From assembly GCA_035642715.1 (NCBI GenBank), contig DASQRW010000178.1, forward strand, positions 1 through 8,132: 8,132 bases of DNA, read 5' to 3'. This stretch comes from JAJNBK01 sp035642715. Lineage in GTDB: Archaea; Thermoproteota; Nitrososphaeria; Nitrososphaerales; Nitrososphaeraceae. Each line of letters starts with the position of its first letter. Position 1 is the first letter of the stretch. The notes below the pieces were generated by a model. The model was not told where the DNA came from. It searched no databases and saw nothing but the letters and a program-made list of their open reading frames with translations. Positions 1-6,740 of the stretch are shown here, piece after piece. A program made the position numbers and the translations under genes.

Positions 1-231
1 ATGAGTCTTCATCCAATTGGAAATTCTATTTCCTTGATATCTCTGCTACGGTTTGAATATTTCTATTTAGAAAAATTGCAAATACAACAGATATTGCTGC
101 AATTAAGGCAGCTGCAAGAAATAAATCCAATTAAAATAAAAGAAACTACATTTGTGGAACTTAATGAGTTACTAAAAGAAGGATTAGAAGTCACTATTGA
201 TAAACCTATAAGGATAAACAATGACTCCTAG
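1..231 (+). CDS. Small unrecognised protein, possibly the 3' end of a longer gene
   Basis: An open frame runs from the first base of the window to a TAG stop at 229-231, giving 76 residues. I do not recognise it. The central part is rich in Leu, Gln and Ile and would form an amphipathic helix (about residues 23-42), and the last 30 residues are mixed charged/hydrophobic. An ATG happens to be the first codon, but the frame may continue upstream of the window, so the true start is unknown. A second plus-strand frame over about 57-135 also reads like protein (ends in an Ala/Lys-rich tail and then TAA), so a frameshifted gene remnant is an alternative. The stop lies in a palindrome shared with the convergent zinc-ribbon gene. 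Low confidence that this is an intact gene. Confidence 0.35.
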   Translation: MSLHPIGNSISLISLLRFEYFYLEKLQIQQILLQLRQLQEINPIKIKETTFVELNELLKEGLEVTIDKPIRINNDS

Positions 232-238
232 CTAGGAG
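225..238. repeat. 14-bp perfect palindrome containing both convergent stop codons
   Basis: The sequence CTCCTAGCTAGGAG equals its own reverse complement. The plus-strand frame stops with TAG at 229-231 and the minus-strand zinc-ribbon gene stops with TAG at 230-228, so both stops fall inside the palindrome and the frames overlap by four bases. With no loop it is a poor hairpin terminator, and no T-run follows on either strand. It could be a protein-binding site or simply the outcome of two facing TAG stops; the role is unknown. Confidence 0.55.
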
Positions 239-476
239 CTTTGTTATATGAATCACATCCATGACACTGGAATATGATATCCTGAATAACTACATTATCT
301 CCCAGATTATTTGCAAGTATATGGCCACAATTACCACACAAAAATCTCCTATTCTCATCTCTTTCTTCCCCCTCACCAATAAGATAAGGCTGGTCTCCTA
401 TCTGTTCAGACTTTTCATATATGGTAGCAGTTCCAGGTTCAGGCTTGGTAACAACTTTTAATCTTATTTCTCTCAT
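228..476 (-). CDS. Small zinc-ribbon protein of unknown function
   Basis: An 82-residue protein from ATG at 476. A TTG three codons upstream (485) is in frame, but the ATG is preferred because no ribosome-binding site favours the longer form. The C-terminal half carries CGNCG (Cys47, Cys50) and, about 20 residues later, CHGC (Cys71, Cys74). This is a four-cysteine zinc ribbon followed by a short SYN-type tail seen in many small uncharacterised zinc-ribbon proteins. The N-terminal half is charged and has no membrane segment. It is probably a soluble cytoplasmic metal-binding protein. The domain could bind nucleic acid or protein, but nothing here decides which. The gene converges on the small frame at 1-231 and overlaps its stop. 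The coding call is good because of the paired CxxC motifs; function is unknown. Confidence 0.7.
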   Translation of the reverse strand: MREIRLKVVTKPEPGTATIYEKSEQIGDQPYLIGEGEERDENRRFLCGNCGHILANNLGDNVVIQDIIFQCHGCDSYNKAPS

Positions 477-1072
477 ATCTATCAATATTGTAACTTGAAT
501 TTACAGATTTTTGTTTCCCCGTCAACTGAAAGGCAGCACCAAAGATAATCAGCTGGGTTCGCAGCAGAACTTTGAATTTTAACTATATCACATTTCGAGA
601 CCGCTAGCTGTCTCGTAATGTCGTGTAGAGTAGTTGTTCACCTCTTCTAGTCTCTTTTGGGCTCATCTCTTAATGTCTTGGCATGTCTCTCCTATCTGTT
701 TTTATCTCCTCAAACACTTTGACATATTCTTCATTTGCCTCCCTTGCTGCATCTTCTATATAGTTATTAACATGCCAGAGCTACTATGCTTGTTTGTTAA
801 GCTGCTTTGTTATGTTATGGATTGTGAATCAGTAATCACAACACATCACGGGCACTACAACTTTCTTGAATAGGTGAGGAGATGCAACTGCGCCTGAGAT
901 TATTTGGTAATGTTTTGAATAATAAAATAATAGGCCATTTGAAGATAGAATAATTACAATAATAATGAAAACAATACCTATTTCTCTTCCTCTACCATAA
1001 AAATAGCTTCATTCTATATGTGCTCGATCAAACTGAGGAGCCACCATAGGCGAGTTGATACCAATATACCAC
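477..1072. other. Gene-poor interval with one decayed frame
   Basis: No intact gene is supported between the zinc-ribbon gene and the DUF5996 gene. A 79-residue plus-strand frame at 634-873 is Cys/Phe/Leu-rich and looks like the antisense of a decayed minus-strand coding stretch (604-780). Bases 880-1010 are AT-rich with short A/T runs and nothing recognisable. Composition changes near 1015, where the GC-richer segment carrying the DUF5996 gene begins. I saw no tRNA, transposase or terminal inverted repeat here. Confidence 0.55.
604..780 (-). pseudogene. Remnant of an unrecognised helical protein with in-frame stops
   Basis: Read on the minus strand from 780, the frame gives 36 residues with a strongly helical, charged pattern (for example DAAREANEEYVKVFEEIK), then TAA at 672-670. 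It resumes in the same frame for 21 residues to TAG at 606-604. Two TAG stops lie just upstream (786-781), with a short Lys/Gln/Asn-rich stretch before them. There is no start codon before the first block. The amino acid composition looks much more like protein than the opposite strand does, so I read it as a gene fragment broken by stops. The parent family is not recognised; a phasin-like or coiled-coil helical protein is only a guess. Confidence 0.33.
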
Positions 1073-1978
1073 TTACTGACGCTCCAATGCGTGTCGGTCC
1101 CATTTGGCACACGTTGCCGCTGCTTCATAAGTGCTCTGCAAGAAAGACAACAAGACCTCATCAGGTGACTTCGCATTACGGACCACATCGTAGGGCAGCA
1201 GGAACTCTCCCATCTCTGTATGGTAAAACCCTTCTGAGGGCTGGATGGCATAGTCCTTGAAGCCCTGAGGCTCAGGATAGGAATAGGCGTAGAAAGCTGG
1301 TTCATCGACTGGACCGCCACCAGGCCAGAAGCCACAACTACTTACTTCATGCGAATAGGCTTCGACAGCCACAAAACGGCCCACATTTGGTGCGCCTGGA
1401 TGCAAAGGCGCCGTACGTCCGGAAAAGCGCGTAACGGCCAGATCAAAAGCACCCCAGAAAAAATGTATCGGGCTTACCTTGCCAATGAACCGGGAACGAA
1501 ACTCACTAAATACCCGGCAGGCCTCAGCCATAATGCGCCAGAACCGTTGTGCGTACTCGGGATCATAGGCAGCATGCTTGTGATCCTCCTCAAAAGGGGT
1601 TCGATCCTCTACTTCAACCGGCGTAGTCCAAATGGTTATGGGCATCCCAAGTGATTCCAAGGCGGCCATTGTTTCCTGATAAAAATCAGCTACTGAGCGC
1701 GGTCGCAGAGCGATTGACTTGGTAGAACCATCATTTGTTTCGATGAGCAGGAGGTGGGCGATGAAATCGAACTCTATCTGGAAGTATCTACCTTTGTAGG
1801 TCATTGGTGATGTCGTAAGCCCCCGGGGTGTGATATATAGAGTAGAATTCCACCAGTGATTCATAAATGGGGTGAGTTTGAGCCGGATCTTTCCGACGAT
1901 TTGGGTCCACCTATGCAGCGTGTCATATGTGTCTTTCCACTCGGCCAACGGTAATTCTGGCCATGGACTTGTAATCAT
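1073..1978 (-). CDS. DUF5996 family protein
   Basis: A 301-residue protein that I assign to the DUF5996 family, whose members are about this length and have no known biochemical role. Recognisable landmarks are the N-terminal WPELPLAEWKDTYDTLHRW segment (6-24), HWWNSTLYIT (41-50), SPIHFFWGAFDLAVTRFSG (169-187), the HEVSSCGFWPGGG stretch (210-222), FYAYSYPEP (229-237) and a C-terminal KWDR. There is no signal peptide or membrane helix, so it is probably cytoplasmic. The many conserved Trp, His and Phe residues suggest a binding pocket, but no catalytic motif is known. The start is ATG at 1978 with a strong GGAGG six bases upstream. The gene follows the REC/TrxR-like gene by 73 bp on the same strand, so cotranscription is possible. 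It is distinctly GC-richer than its neighbours (about 62% by hand count in 1381-1440), which suggests transfer from a higher-GC, probably bacterial, donor. Confidence 0.87.
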   Translation of the reverse strand: MITSPWPELPLAEWKDTYDTLHRWTQIVGKIRLKLTPFMNHWWNSTLYITPRGLTTSPMTYKGRYFQIEFDFIAHLLLIETNDGSTKSIALRPRSVADFYQETMAALESLGMPITIWTTPVEVEDRTPFEEDHKHAAYDPEYAQRFWRIMAEACRVFSEFRSRFIGKVSPIHFFWGAFDLAVTRFSGRTAPLHPGAPNVGRFVAVEAYSHEVSSCGFWPGGGPVDEPAFYAYSYPEPQGFKDYAIQPSEGFYHTEMGEFLLPYDVVRNAKSPDEVLLSFLQSTYEAAATCAKWDRHALERQ

Positions 1979-1984
1979 TTGTTT

Positions 1985-1989
1985 CCTCC
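1985..1989 (-). promoter_or_regulatory. Strong Shine-Dalgarno for the DUF5996 gene
   Basis: GGAGG on the minus strand, six bases (AAACAA) before the ATG at 1978. It fixes the start of the DUF5996 gene. The other intact genes here show no comparable site, so it stands out and may have come in with the transferred gene. Confidence 0.6.
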
Positions 1990-2051
1990 ATTCTGCAAGA
2001 CTTTCATTCTTAATAATAAGATAATACGACTTCCTTCTTTTTTTCTTTTAT

Positions 2052-3758
2052 TCACACCTTCGTCAAATATTGATGCACAAACTGTATTGCTATTGCGCCT
2101 TCACCTACTCCTGAAGCAACTCGTTTTACGGATCCAAGACGAACATCGCCTGCTGCAAAAACCCCCGGTATGTTTGTTTCAAGGAGAAAAGGGTCACGAT
2201 CAACTGTCCATCCTCGTGGTCGAGAATTTCGATCAGGCATCAAATCAGGGCCGGTTAAAATAAACCCATTTCTGTCTCTCTCTATTACACCTGATAGCCA
2301 ATCTGTACGTGGTTGTGCACCAATGAATATGAAAATAGATGAAATAGGAAATGTAGTATTTTCTCCATTCTTCGAATTGCAGACTGTGACGGATTCCAAT
2401 CTCTCTTCACCATTTACGGCTTGAATGTTAGAAGAGAGCATTACATCTATATTTTTGGTCTCGTTAATTTGGTCTACCAAATATTGTGACATTCCTTTAG
2501 TCAATGAGTCACCTCGTACCAACATTATGACTTTACTTGCATATTTAGAAAAGTGTATGGCTGCCTGATCTGCAGAATTGGCTCCACCTACTATACACAC
2601 ATTTTCGCCCTTATAAGAAAGAGCCTGTACCATTGCTGCGCCATAATACACTCCAGCTCCCGTAAATTTCTCAATGCCTGGAATGTCAAGTTTTCTGTAT
2701 GAAACTCCTGTAGCAATAATGAGGGCATGACAGCTTATCTCACTTCCATCTATTAATTTCACAAATCTGTAAGGTCCTTCAATTCTAATACCCGTTACTT
2801 GTTGGGGTGTAAGTATTTCCGCTCCAAATCGCGCAGCCTGAGCTACTGCACGTCTTGCTAGATTAGCTCCAGTTAAACCTGTGGGAAATCCTAAATAGTT
2901 TTCAATACTAGAACTCATTCCTGCCTGGCCACCAGGAGCTTCTTTTTCAATCAATAATGTATGAAGTCCCTCTGAAGCACCATATACTGCTGCTGCCAAG
3001 CCAGCCGGACCAGCCCCAACTATAATAAGATCATAAAAGGGCATTTGCGCATGACTCTTCAATCCAATTTTTTCAGCAAGTTGCGTAGTAGTGGGTTCCA
3101 TTAGTTGAGAGCCATCAGAAAGGATCACCAGAGGTAAATGTGGTAAAGTAGCACTCTTGGAGCTATTACTAAAACTAGAAACAGTAGCAGCAGTATTACT
3201 AGCATAGGAAGCAAGTCGACGAGCTTCATTATCTGCCTCTATATCTAACCACTGAAAAGGAACACCATTTCTTGCTAAAAAGTCTCTGATTTCATGGGAT
3301 TTTGCTGACCATCTAAGACCAATAACTCGTATACCTTCAAATTCTGGATGAAAAGAAGCCATCCAGTCATCTAACAAATCGTCTAATACAGGATAGAGGT
3401 TCTGTTCTGGTGGAGTCCAAGGCTTCATTAAATAAAAGTCAATCTTTGCTTTGTTTATGGATCTAATAGCGGCATCTGTGTCAGCATAGGCTGTTAATAA
3501 TACTCTTTTTGCATCAGGGAATATTTCCATAGCCTCCTGAAGAAAGTCTACACCTGTTATTTGCGGCATTCTCTGATCTACTAGCAATAAAGCTGTAGGA
3601 TCATTTCGCAATTTAAGCCTCTTTAGCAGTTCTAGTCCGATGCTACCTGATTCTGCTCGCAATACTCTAAAGCGATTACCATATTGCTTACGCAAGTCTC
3701 GCTCCACAGCATTTAGTACATCGGGGTCATCGTCAACTGCTAAAATTGTAGGTTTCAT
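2052..3758 (-). CDS. Fused response regulator / Cys-less glutaredoxin-like / thioredoxin-reductase-like flavoprotein
   Basis: A 568-residue, three-part soluble protein. Residues 1-130 are a receiver domain with acidic residues Asp9-Asp11, phosphoacceptor Asp61 (LLVDQRMP), Thr89 and Lys112 (MKPW). Residues about 143-233 look like a thioredoxin/glutaredoxin fold: a VIGLRWSAKSHEIRDFLARN segment where glutaredoxins have CxxC, then VPFQWLDIE, and later PLVILSDGSQLMEPT. Residues 240-568 are a thioredoxin-reductase-like flavoprotein with GAGPAG (248-253) for FAD, GGANSADQAA (391-400) for NAD(P)H, and GVFAAGDVR (532-540). The usual CxxC between the FAD and NAD(P)H motifs is absent; the site reads YYGAAM (371-376). 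Known annotations call this architecture a fused response regulator/thioredoxin-disulfide reductase, but without cysteines the disulfide reductase activity is doubtful. It lies 205 bp downstream of a co-oriented histidine kinase, its likely partner. The start is ATG at 3758, overlapped by the stop of an 11-codon upstream frame (ATGA). Confidence 0.93.
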   Translation of the reverse strand: MKPTILAVDDDPDVLNAVERDLRKQYGNRFRVLRAESGSIGLELLKRLKLRNDPTALLLVDQRMPQITGVDFLQEAMEIFPDAKRVLLTAYADTDAAIRSINKAKIDFYLMKPWTPPEQNLYPVLDDLLDDWMASFHPEFEGIRVIGLRWSAKSHEIRDFLARNGVPFQWLDIEADNEARRLASYASNTAATVSSFSNSSKSATLPHLPLVILSDGSQLMEPTTTQLAEKIGLKSHAQMPFYDLIIVGAGPAGLAAAVYGASEGLHTLLIEKEAPGGQAGMSSSIENYLGFPTGLTGANLARRAVAQAARFGAEILTPQQVTGIRIEGPYRFVKLIDGSEISCHALIIATGVSYRKLDIPGIEKFTGAGVYYGAAMVQALSYKGENVCIVGGANSADQAAIHFSKYASKVIMLVRGDSLTKGMSQYLVDQINETKNIDVMLSSNIQAVNGEERLESVTVCNSKNGENTTFPISSIFIFIGAQPRTDWLSGVIERDRNGFILTGPDLMPDRNSRPRGWTVDRDPFLLETNIPGVFAAGDVRLGSVKRVASGVGEGAIAIQFVHQYLTKV

Positions 3759-3790
3759 TTCTGTCTACACACAACAGTTGCGATTGCCAT
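3755..3790 (-). CDS. Possible 11-residue leader peptide upstream of the REC/TrxR-like gene
   Basis: ATG at 3790 opens a short frame reading MAIATVVCRQK and stops with TGA at 3757-3755. The stop overlaps the start of the REC/TrxR-like gene as ATGA. Such overlap is typical of translational coupling, and the downstream gene shows no clear Shine-Dalgarno of its own. It may equally be chance in a 205-bp spacer; there is no other support. Confidence 0.2.
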   Translation of the reverse strand: MAIATVVCRQK

Positions 3791-3830
3791 AGGTGATATG
3801 CTAATGAAAAAAAGACTAATCATTATGCAG

Positions 3831-3838
3831 TATATTAA
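3831..3838 (-). promoter_or_regulatory. Candidate TATA box for the REC/TrxR-like gene
   Basis: TTAATATA on the minus strand. A start of transcription about 25 bases downstream would lie near 3808, leaving a leader of about 50 bases that includes the short upstream frame. Other AT-rich matches exist in this spacer, so the assignment is weak. Confidence 0.25.
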
Positions 3839-3963
3839 GACGGAATAATTAAAAAGTTCTTCTTTCGCTATATTAGTATGAAGAATATGATGAGTAATAG
3901 CCGTTCTGATTTTTTTTATAATTTTTATGTTAATTCTTGTTAATCTAGCAAGTAGAGTGTAAC

Positions 3964-5433
3964 TTACTGTTGTATAACTGGTAACAGAACTTGAAATCTT
4001 GTATCTCCTGGTTTTGAGAAAAATGTAATCTGTCCTTTATGCATCTCAACAACTATACGATAACTTATGCTTAGACCTAATCCAGTTCCTTTCCCCACGC
4101 CTTTAGTAGTAAGAAATGGCTCAAATATTCGAGATTGCACTTCCGGAGGAATACCTGGTCCATCATCTGCTATTTCTACTATGATATGATTGTTGCCATG
4201 ATCTGTTCTTGTACGAATCCAGATATATCCATGACCTTCAAGTGCGTCAATGGAATTATCAATTAAATTAGTCCACACTTGATTGAGTTCGCTTCCATAC
4301 ACGGTGATACGAGGTAAATTAGGATCATACTCACGGATAATTTCTATGCCATGTTTTATTTTGTGATGAAGAATAGTTAAAGTACTTTCAATACCTTCAT
4401 GCACATCGACATTTTGAATGCGTGCTTTATCCATATAAGAGTAGGTCTTGATAGCACCTACCAGCTCGGAAATGCGAGTGGTACTATGCTCTATCTCATA
4501 TATCATTCCTTTTGTTTTAATTATAGCCTCTAGCCATGGAAGAACTTCTTGTAACAATTGGACTGGTAAGATACGTGCAATATTATCAAACCATTCTATA
4601 CCATATCCCATCTCAATGAAAGTTGGTGCTAATTTCCAACTATCAGGTATACTATGAGTATCAAGCCAAGCTTCTATTTCTGATTCTCTGTCACTTCTTG
4701 CTAGTTGGTCAGTACTTGTTGAAGATACATTTCCAACCTGCTGTTGTGGAATATTTTTTGCAATTGTCGTCGTCATAAAATTAGTAGAGTGCTCCAGTGT
4801 GTTTTGTAGTATGGTGTTAATATACTCTAGTTGGTCATTTGTCAATTTGTTTGCTTGTGAATACTGAGCAAATTTCATACTTCTCGTAGTAAATGTTTGT
4901 AATAATTCCCTGAGTTGTGTTGAGCTGCTACTTGCTGCTGAAGCAGGGTTGTTAAGCTCATGAGCAAGACCTGCAGCTAATCTACCAAGCGCTATAAGTT
5001 TTCCTTGTTCTTGTGATATCGATTGAACAAGTTGGACTCGCTGTGCCATAGTTCGTAGGATTTCATTAGTTATAGGTGTACAAGAAGTTAAAACATTCCA
5101 AAACTTTTCTTTTTTTAAACGTAATAGACGGCTCGACTCTACTGTCCGAATTGTGACTTCATATGGGATATCCAGTAATATTGGGACCTCACCTAGAAAT
5201 GTTCCGGCACCGTGGCTGGCGACGTTTACTTCATTTTTGTCGGATACTTTCTTAGTGACCTGGACCGTTCCAGAAAGTAGAACATAAAAATAATCAGCAG
5301 GTTTCCCTTCAGTAATAAATTCTTCTCCTGATTGTAGGAATAATTCATCGCTGCTATCGATACATCTTCTTATTTCCTCTTCATTTAATTTCGAAAAGAG
5401 TGGGATTCGACTAAGATCCTCTTTGTCTGGCAC
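3964..5433 (-). CDS. Sensor histidine kinase with N-terminal cyclic-nucleotide-binding-type domain
   Basis: A 489-residue protein with no membrane segment, so a cytoplasmic sensor. Residues about 8-125 form a cyclic-nucleotide-binding-type beta-roll (IPLFSKLNEEEI, FYVLLSGTVQVT, FLGEVPILL). The phosphate-binding cassette reads GEVPILLDIPYEVTI, where cAMP/cGMP binders have an Arg after the Pro (PRAAT); here it is Tyr91-Glu92, so the ligand may not be a cyclic nucleotide. The H-box LGRLAAGLAHELNNPAS places the phosphoacceptor at His158. A long, partly Gln/Ser/Thr-rich and then helical stretch (170-375) separates it from the catalytic domain: N-box NQVWTNLIDNSIDAL (Asn389, Asn393), G1 DDGPGIP (423-429), F-box FEPFLTTK, G2 GKGTGLGLSIS. 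All ATPase motifs are intact. The start is GTG at 5433; no ATG lies in frame upstream. The likely partner is the receiver-flavoprotein gene immediately downstream. Confidence 0.93.
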   Translation of the reverse strand: MPDKEDLSRIPLFSKLNEEEIRRCIDSSDELFLQSGEEFITEGKPADYFYVLLSGTVQVTKKVSDKNEVNVASHGAGTFLGEVPILLDIPYEVTIRTVESSRLLRLKKEKFWNVLTSCTPITNEILRTMAQRVQLVQSISQEQGKLIALGRLAAGLAHELNNPASAASSSSTQLRELLQTFTTRSMKFAQYSQANKLTNDQLEYINTILQNTLEHSTNFMTTTIAKNIPQQQVGNVSSTSTDQLARSDRESEIEAWLDTHSIPDSWKLAPTFIEMGYGIEWFDNIARILPVQLLQEVLPWLEAIIKTKGMIYEIEHSTTRISELVGAIKTYSYMDKARIQNVDVHEGIESTLTILHHKIKHGIEIIREYDPNLPRITVYGSELNQVWTNLIDNSIDALEGHGYIWIRTRTDHGNNHIIVEIADDGPGIPPEVQSRIFEPFLTTKGVGKGTGLGLSISYRIVVEMHKGQITFFSKPGDTRFQVLLPVIQQ

Positions 5434-5490
5434 TTTTTTATTTACAAATAACCGGAATAAAAAAACTTGTCTTGATATCTTAATTTCTGA

Positions 5491-5500
5491 ATTTATTTAA
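5491..5500 (-). promoter_or_regulatory. Candidate TATA box for the histidine kinase gene
   Basis: TTAAATAAAT on the minus strand, preceded by a purine-rich GAAGAAGGC that could serve as a BRE. Transcription would begin about 25 bases downstream near 5470, giving a leader of roughly 35-40 bases before the GTG start at 5433. The match to the archaeal TATA consensus is good but unsupported by other data. Confidence 0.4.
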
Positions 5501-5613
5501 GCCTTCTTCATAATTCTTAGCTGTGCGGATTTGGATTCTAGTGCAGCATTGTTCATTTGCCTTAAAGCTGTATCTTCTCGATCCTGTGTCTGAGTTTCTT
5601 TCTCTTTCTCTCT
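5497..5613 (-). pseudogene. Short helical coding remnant between hydrolase and kinase
   Basis: A minus-strand frame opens after a TAG at 5616-5614 and runs 38 codons to TAA at 5499-5497. It reads first as a Glu/Lys/Gln-rich stretch and then as a helical tail (DREDTALRQMNNAALESKSA and QLRIMKK). The only ATG that could start it leaves just 19 residues. It looks like the tail of a lost gene or a very small protein; no family is recognised. Its stop codon overlaps the candidate TATA box of the kinase, which argues against a functional gene. Confidence 0.25.
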
Positions 5614-5640
5614 CTACTATCTGCTTAATTACTCCTTTTG

Positions 5641-6708
5641 CTATTCACTAAAGAATGTCGTAAGCTGCTCAATAACAAATTCTGGCTGCTCTTCTGGAAT
5701 CCAGTGTCCTGAAAGTGGAACTGTGACGCCCGTTACATTTGTAGCTAATGCCTGCGTTGAACTTAGCGCAAAGTTTCCGGGGAAATCACCACCTAAAGCT
5801 GGATAAATATCACCACCTAGTACTAATACAGGCATTGTTATCTTATCTTTGGCTGATTCTCTATTTTGCTCTGCATCTATCGGGAAAGCTCTAAAATGTT
5901 CTAATGCTGCACGCATTCCACCGGGAGCTGAAACATGACTTGCGAATACATCTAAATCTTCTTCTGTAATTGCAGATGGATTATAAGCTAGCCCTTTGAT
6001 GAACCATGATATATATTCTCGCTCATTACCTTGTAATAGAGCTTCTGGCAGGTCAGGCACTTGATAAAAAGCAAACCACCAAGGTCCATTCTCACCAAAC
6101 TCTGGAGGTAGAAAACCTGGGAATGGAAAATCCATGATCACTAATTTACTTACATTGTTAGGATGAGCTGCTGCATATGAATAAGCTGTCTGTGAGCCTA
6201 CGTCATGTGCTACCAACAAAATTTGATTAAAACCTAATTGAGATGTCAATTGATAGATATCCTCTGCAGTAGTCTTACCATCATAACCTGTAACTGGCTT
6301 TGAAGAATCACCAAATCCTCGAAGATCAGGTGCGATTACAGTATAATTCTTAGCCAATGCAGGCATAATATGTCTCCATTCATACCATGATTGTGGAAAT
6401 CCATGCAATAGTACTACAGCATCTCCTTGACCGCCTATTACGTAGTGCATCTCAATTCCATTGATTGATGCCGTATGATGTGAAAAAGTCATATTGTCGA
6501 TGTCAAAGTATGTGCCTGACAGATTAGACTGTTGTTTTAGAACAGAATATGTTTCGTTAGATTGTGATTGTTTTTGCTGCTGTGCCATTGTAATCTGAGG
6601 CTGATTTGAACCAATTTCAATTACAAAGATGCTCGATGCAATGACAATGAAAACGGCAATTATTATAGCGTGTGATGAATGGACTATAGTGTTTTTCTCA
6701 CTACTCAT
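5641..6708 (-). CDS. Exported alpha/beta hydrolase, epoxide hydrolase / haloacid dehalogenase type
   Basis: A 355-residue protein. Residues 13-31 form a hydrophobic helix (signal peptide or N-terminal anchor), followed by a Q/S/N-rich linker (about 35-65) typical of archaeal exported proteins, so the enzyme probably acts outside the membrane. The alpha/beta hydrolase core starts near 80: oxyanion motif HGFPQSW (102-108), DLRGFGDSSKP (128-138), nucleophile elbow VAHDVGSQ with Asp169, acid candidate Asp300 (VLGGD), and catalytic His335 (SGHW). An Asp rather than Ser nucleophile and HGFP point to the epoxide hydrolase / haloacetate dehalogenase branch; the cap (200-275) has Tyr215 and Tyr232 as possible epoxide-polarising residues, but the substrate cannot be assigned. 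The start at 6708 sits just downstream of a good TATA box, suggesting a leaderless mRNA. The gene lies 207 bp upstream of the kinase, which appears to have its own promoter. Confidence 0.9.
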   Translation of the reverse strand: MSSEKNTIVHSSHAIIIAVFIVIASSIFVIEIGSNQPQITMAQQQKQSQSNETYSVLKQQSNLSGTYFDIDNMTFSHHTASINGIEMHYVIGGQGDAVVLLHGFPQSWYEWRHIMPALAKNYTVIAPDLRGFGDSSKPVTGYDGKTTAEDIYQLTSQLGFNQILLVAHDVGSQTAYSYAAAHPNNVSKLVIMDFPFPGFLPPEFGENGPWWFAFYQVPDLPEALLQGNEREYISWFIKGLAYNPSAITEEDLDVFASHVSAPGGMRAALEHFRAFPIDAEQNRESAKDKITMPVLVLGGDIYPALGGDFPGNFALSSTQALATNVTGVTVPLSGHWIPEEQPEFVIEQLTTFFSE

Positions 6709-6732
6709 TCAAAATTGCTTCCAGACCTATTG

Positions 6733-6740
6733 TATTTAAA
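6733..6740 (-). promoter_or_regulatory. TATA box of the hydrolase gene
   Basis: TTTAAATA on the minus strand, its near edge 25 bases from the ATG at 6708. The expected transcription start falls within a few bases of the ATG, so the mRNA would be leaderless or nearly so, as is common in this group of archaea. No Shine-Dalgarno is seen, which agrees. Confidence 0.5.

Noticed and set aside
477..1072. Possible insertion sequence bringing in the GC-rich gene
   Set aside because: No transposase frame, terminal inverted repeats or target duplication could be seen on either flank.
1009..1335. 108-residue minus-strand frame overlapping the end of the DUF5996 gene
   Set aside because: It lies out of frame within the recognised DUF5996 gene and has no family features; it is a shadow frame favoured by the higher GC.
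1590..1615. GGGGTTCGATCCTC, resembling a tRNA T-arm
   Set aside because: It sits inside the coding sequence of the DUF5996 gene and has no accompanying acceptor or anticodon stems that I could fit.
1349..1654. 101-residue plus-strand frame
   Set aside because: Antisense to the DUF5996 gene, with no motif or start signal.
1979..2424. Plus-strand frames at 1979-2263 and 2170-2424
   Set aside because: Largely antisense to the 3' end of the flavoprotein gene, which has clear FAD motifs in its own frame.
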